A stretch of DNA of 64,000 bases. It comes from Futiania mangrovi. Lineage in GTDB: Bacteria > Pseudomonadota > Alphaproteobacteria > Futianiales > Futianiaceae. The stretch is from contig NZ_JAMZFT010000001.1 in NCBI RefSeq assembly GCF_024158125.1, positions 620,001 through 684,000 on the forward strand. Reading direction: 5' to 3'. This document shows positions 63,830 through 64,000 of the stretch, one piece after another. The position numbers and the translations under genes were made by a program. How positions within the stretch are numbered: the stretch's first letter is position 1; every line of letters starts with the position of its first letter. A model generated the notes under the pieces. It ran no database searches and was not told the DNA's origin. It worked only from the letters and a program-made list of their open reading frames with translations.

Positions 63830-64000
63830 GCGGCGCGGGCCTGTCAACACGGCGGAACAGTGCGGGACGGGACAGTCGCAGCTGAGGCGCCGCGAGGCCC
63901 AGGATGGCAGATCGAATTGACTGTGTGTTCAGTGTGCGGTGCAGTATCGTGGCTTGAGTCGGTTGCGCCGGCTCGCCTGATGACGCAGGGTGCGCCGCCG
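63830..64000. other. Right window edge, no gene seen
   Basis: The last 171 bases hold the far side of the thiolase promoter. No convincing start codon with a ribosome-binding site or tRNA was seen; a gene divergent from the thiolase, possibly its regulator, may begin just outside. Confidence 0.4.

Overview
The window is GC-rich chromosomal DNA with short intergenic gaps and many ATGA/TGATG stop-start overlaps. Gene content points to an alphaproteobacterium, most likely Rhodobacterales or a close relative. Pointers are CcoS next to an FNR-type regulator, a Mur/Fur-type regulator with the HHDHLID motif, an AcuI-type reductase, TRAP and BMP-type transporters, a plcP-agt-like pair, and the formate dehydrogenase accessory block DUF3305/DUF3306/DUF6352/DUF6494/DUF6505. 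No CRISPR array, rRNA, intact insertion sequence or replication origin was seen. The only RNA gene recognised is tRNA-Lys(CTT).

Layout. 1-2.5 kb: end of ccoS, a DUF2189 membrane protein, an FNR-type regulator and a small exported protein. 2.5-9 kb: GMC oxidoreductase, MFS transporter, a MaoC/CitE-like CoA pair and an acyl-CoA dehydrogenase. 9-13 kb: ferric-iron binding protein, Fur-family regulator, pfkB, an XRE regulator and a fasciclin protein. 13-20 kb: AcuI-like reductase, a crotonase, a glycosyltransferase/metallophosphoesterase pair resembling the phosphate-starvation lipid-remodelling genes agt/plcP with a PHO-box-like site upstream, ribF, a phosphatase, proline iminopeptidase and hspQ. 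20.3-35.5 kb: a large formate dehydrogenase locus. It holds a lipoate-ligase-like protein, several small conserved unknowns, a 680-residue HdrA-like polyferredoxin, DUF3305, DUF3306, a TorD-type chaperone, a small Tat protein, FDH alpha, beta and gamma, a lipoprotein, a PepSY-like protein, a seven-bladed WD40 propeller fused to cytochrome c, and a 40-residue membrane peptide. 35.5-44.3 kb: Mrp ATPase, a FixL/FixJ-like two-component pair coupled to a haem-dependent N-demethylase-like protein, and an RND efflux pair. 44.7-50.4 kb: a hydroxyacid dehydrogenase and a BMP-type ABC importer. 50.5-54.9 kb: BASS-like transporter, dienelactone hydrolase, queA-tgt and tRNA-Lys. 54.9-58 kb: visibly lower-GC DNA behind the tRNA with one orphan lipoprotein gene. 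58-64 kb: a TRAP transporter with a 3-hydroxyisobutyrate-dehydrogenase-like enzyme, converging on a DUF35/thiolase-like pair.

How the genes work together. The formate locus encodes a Cys-type, Tat-exported, membrane-anchored formate dehydrogenase. The cytochrome c fusion and small exported proteins may extend electron transfer on the periplasmic side. Upstream of torD lies a perfect CAATCCAA inverted repeat plus a further half-site, a likely activator target. The last 6 kb looks like one import-plus-CoA-catabolism module: the promoters at its two ends carry sites of the same architecture, GAATGA-N4-TCATTC, that fits a TetR-family repressor, and the thiolase-like enzyme lacks the catalytic cysteine. 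The best candidates for under-described biology are that module, the FDH-linked unknowns including the HdrA-like polyferredoxin and the WD40-cytochrome c fusion, and the tRNA-linked lipoprotein islet.
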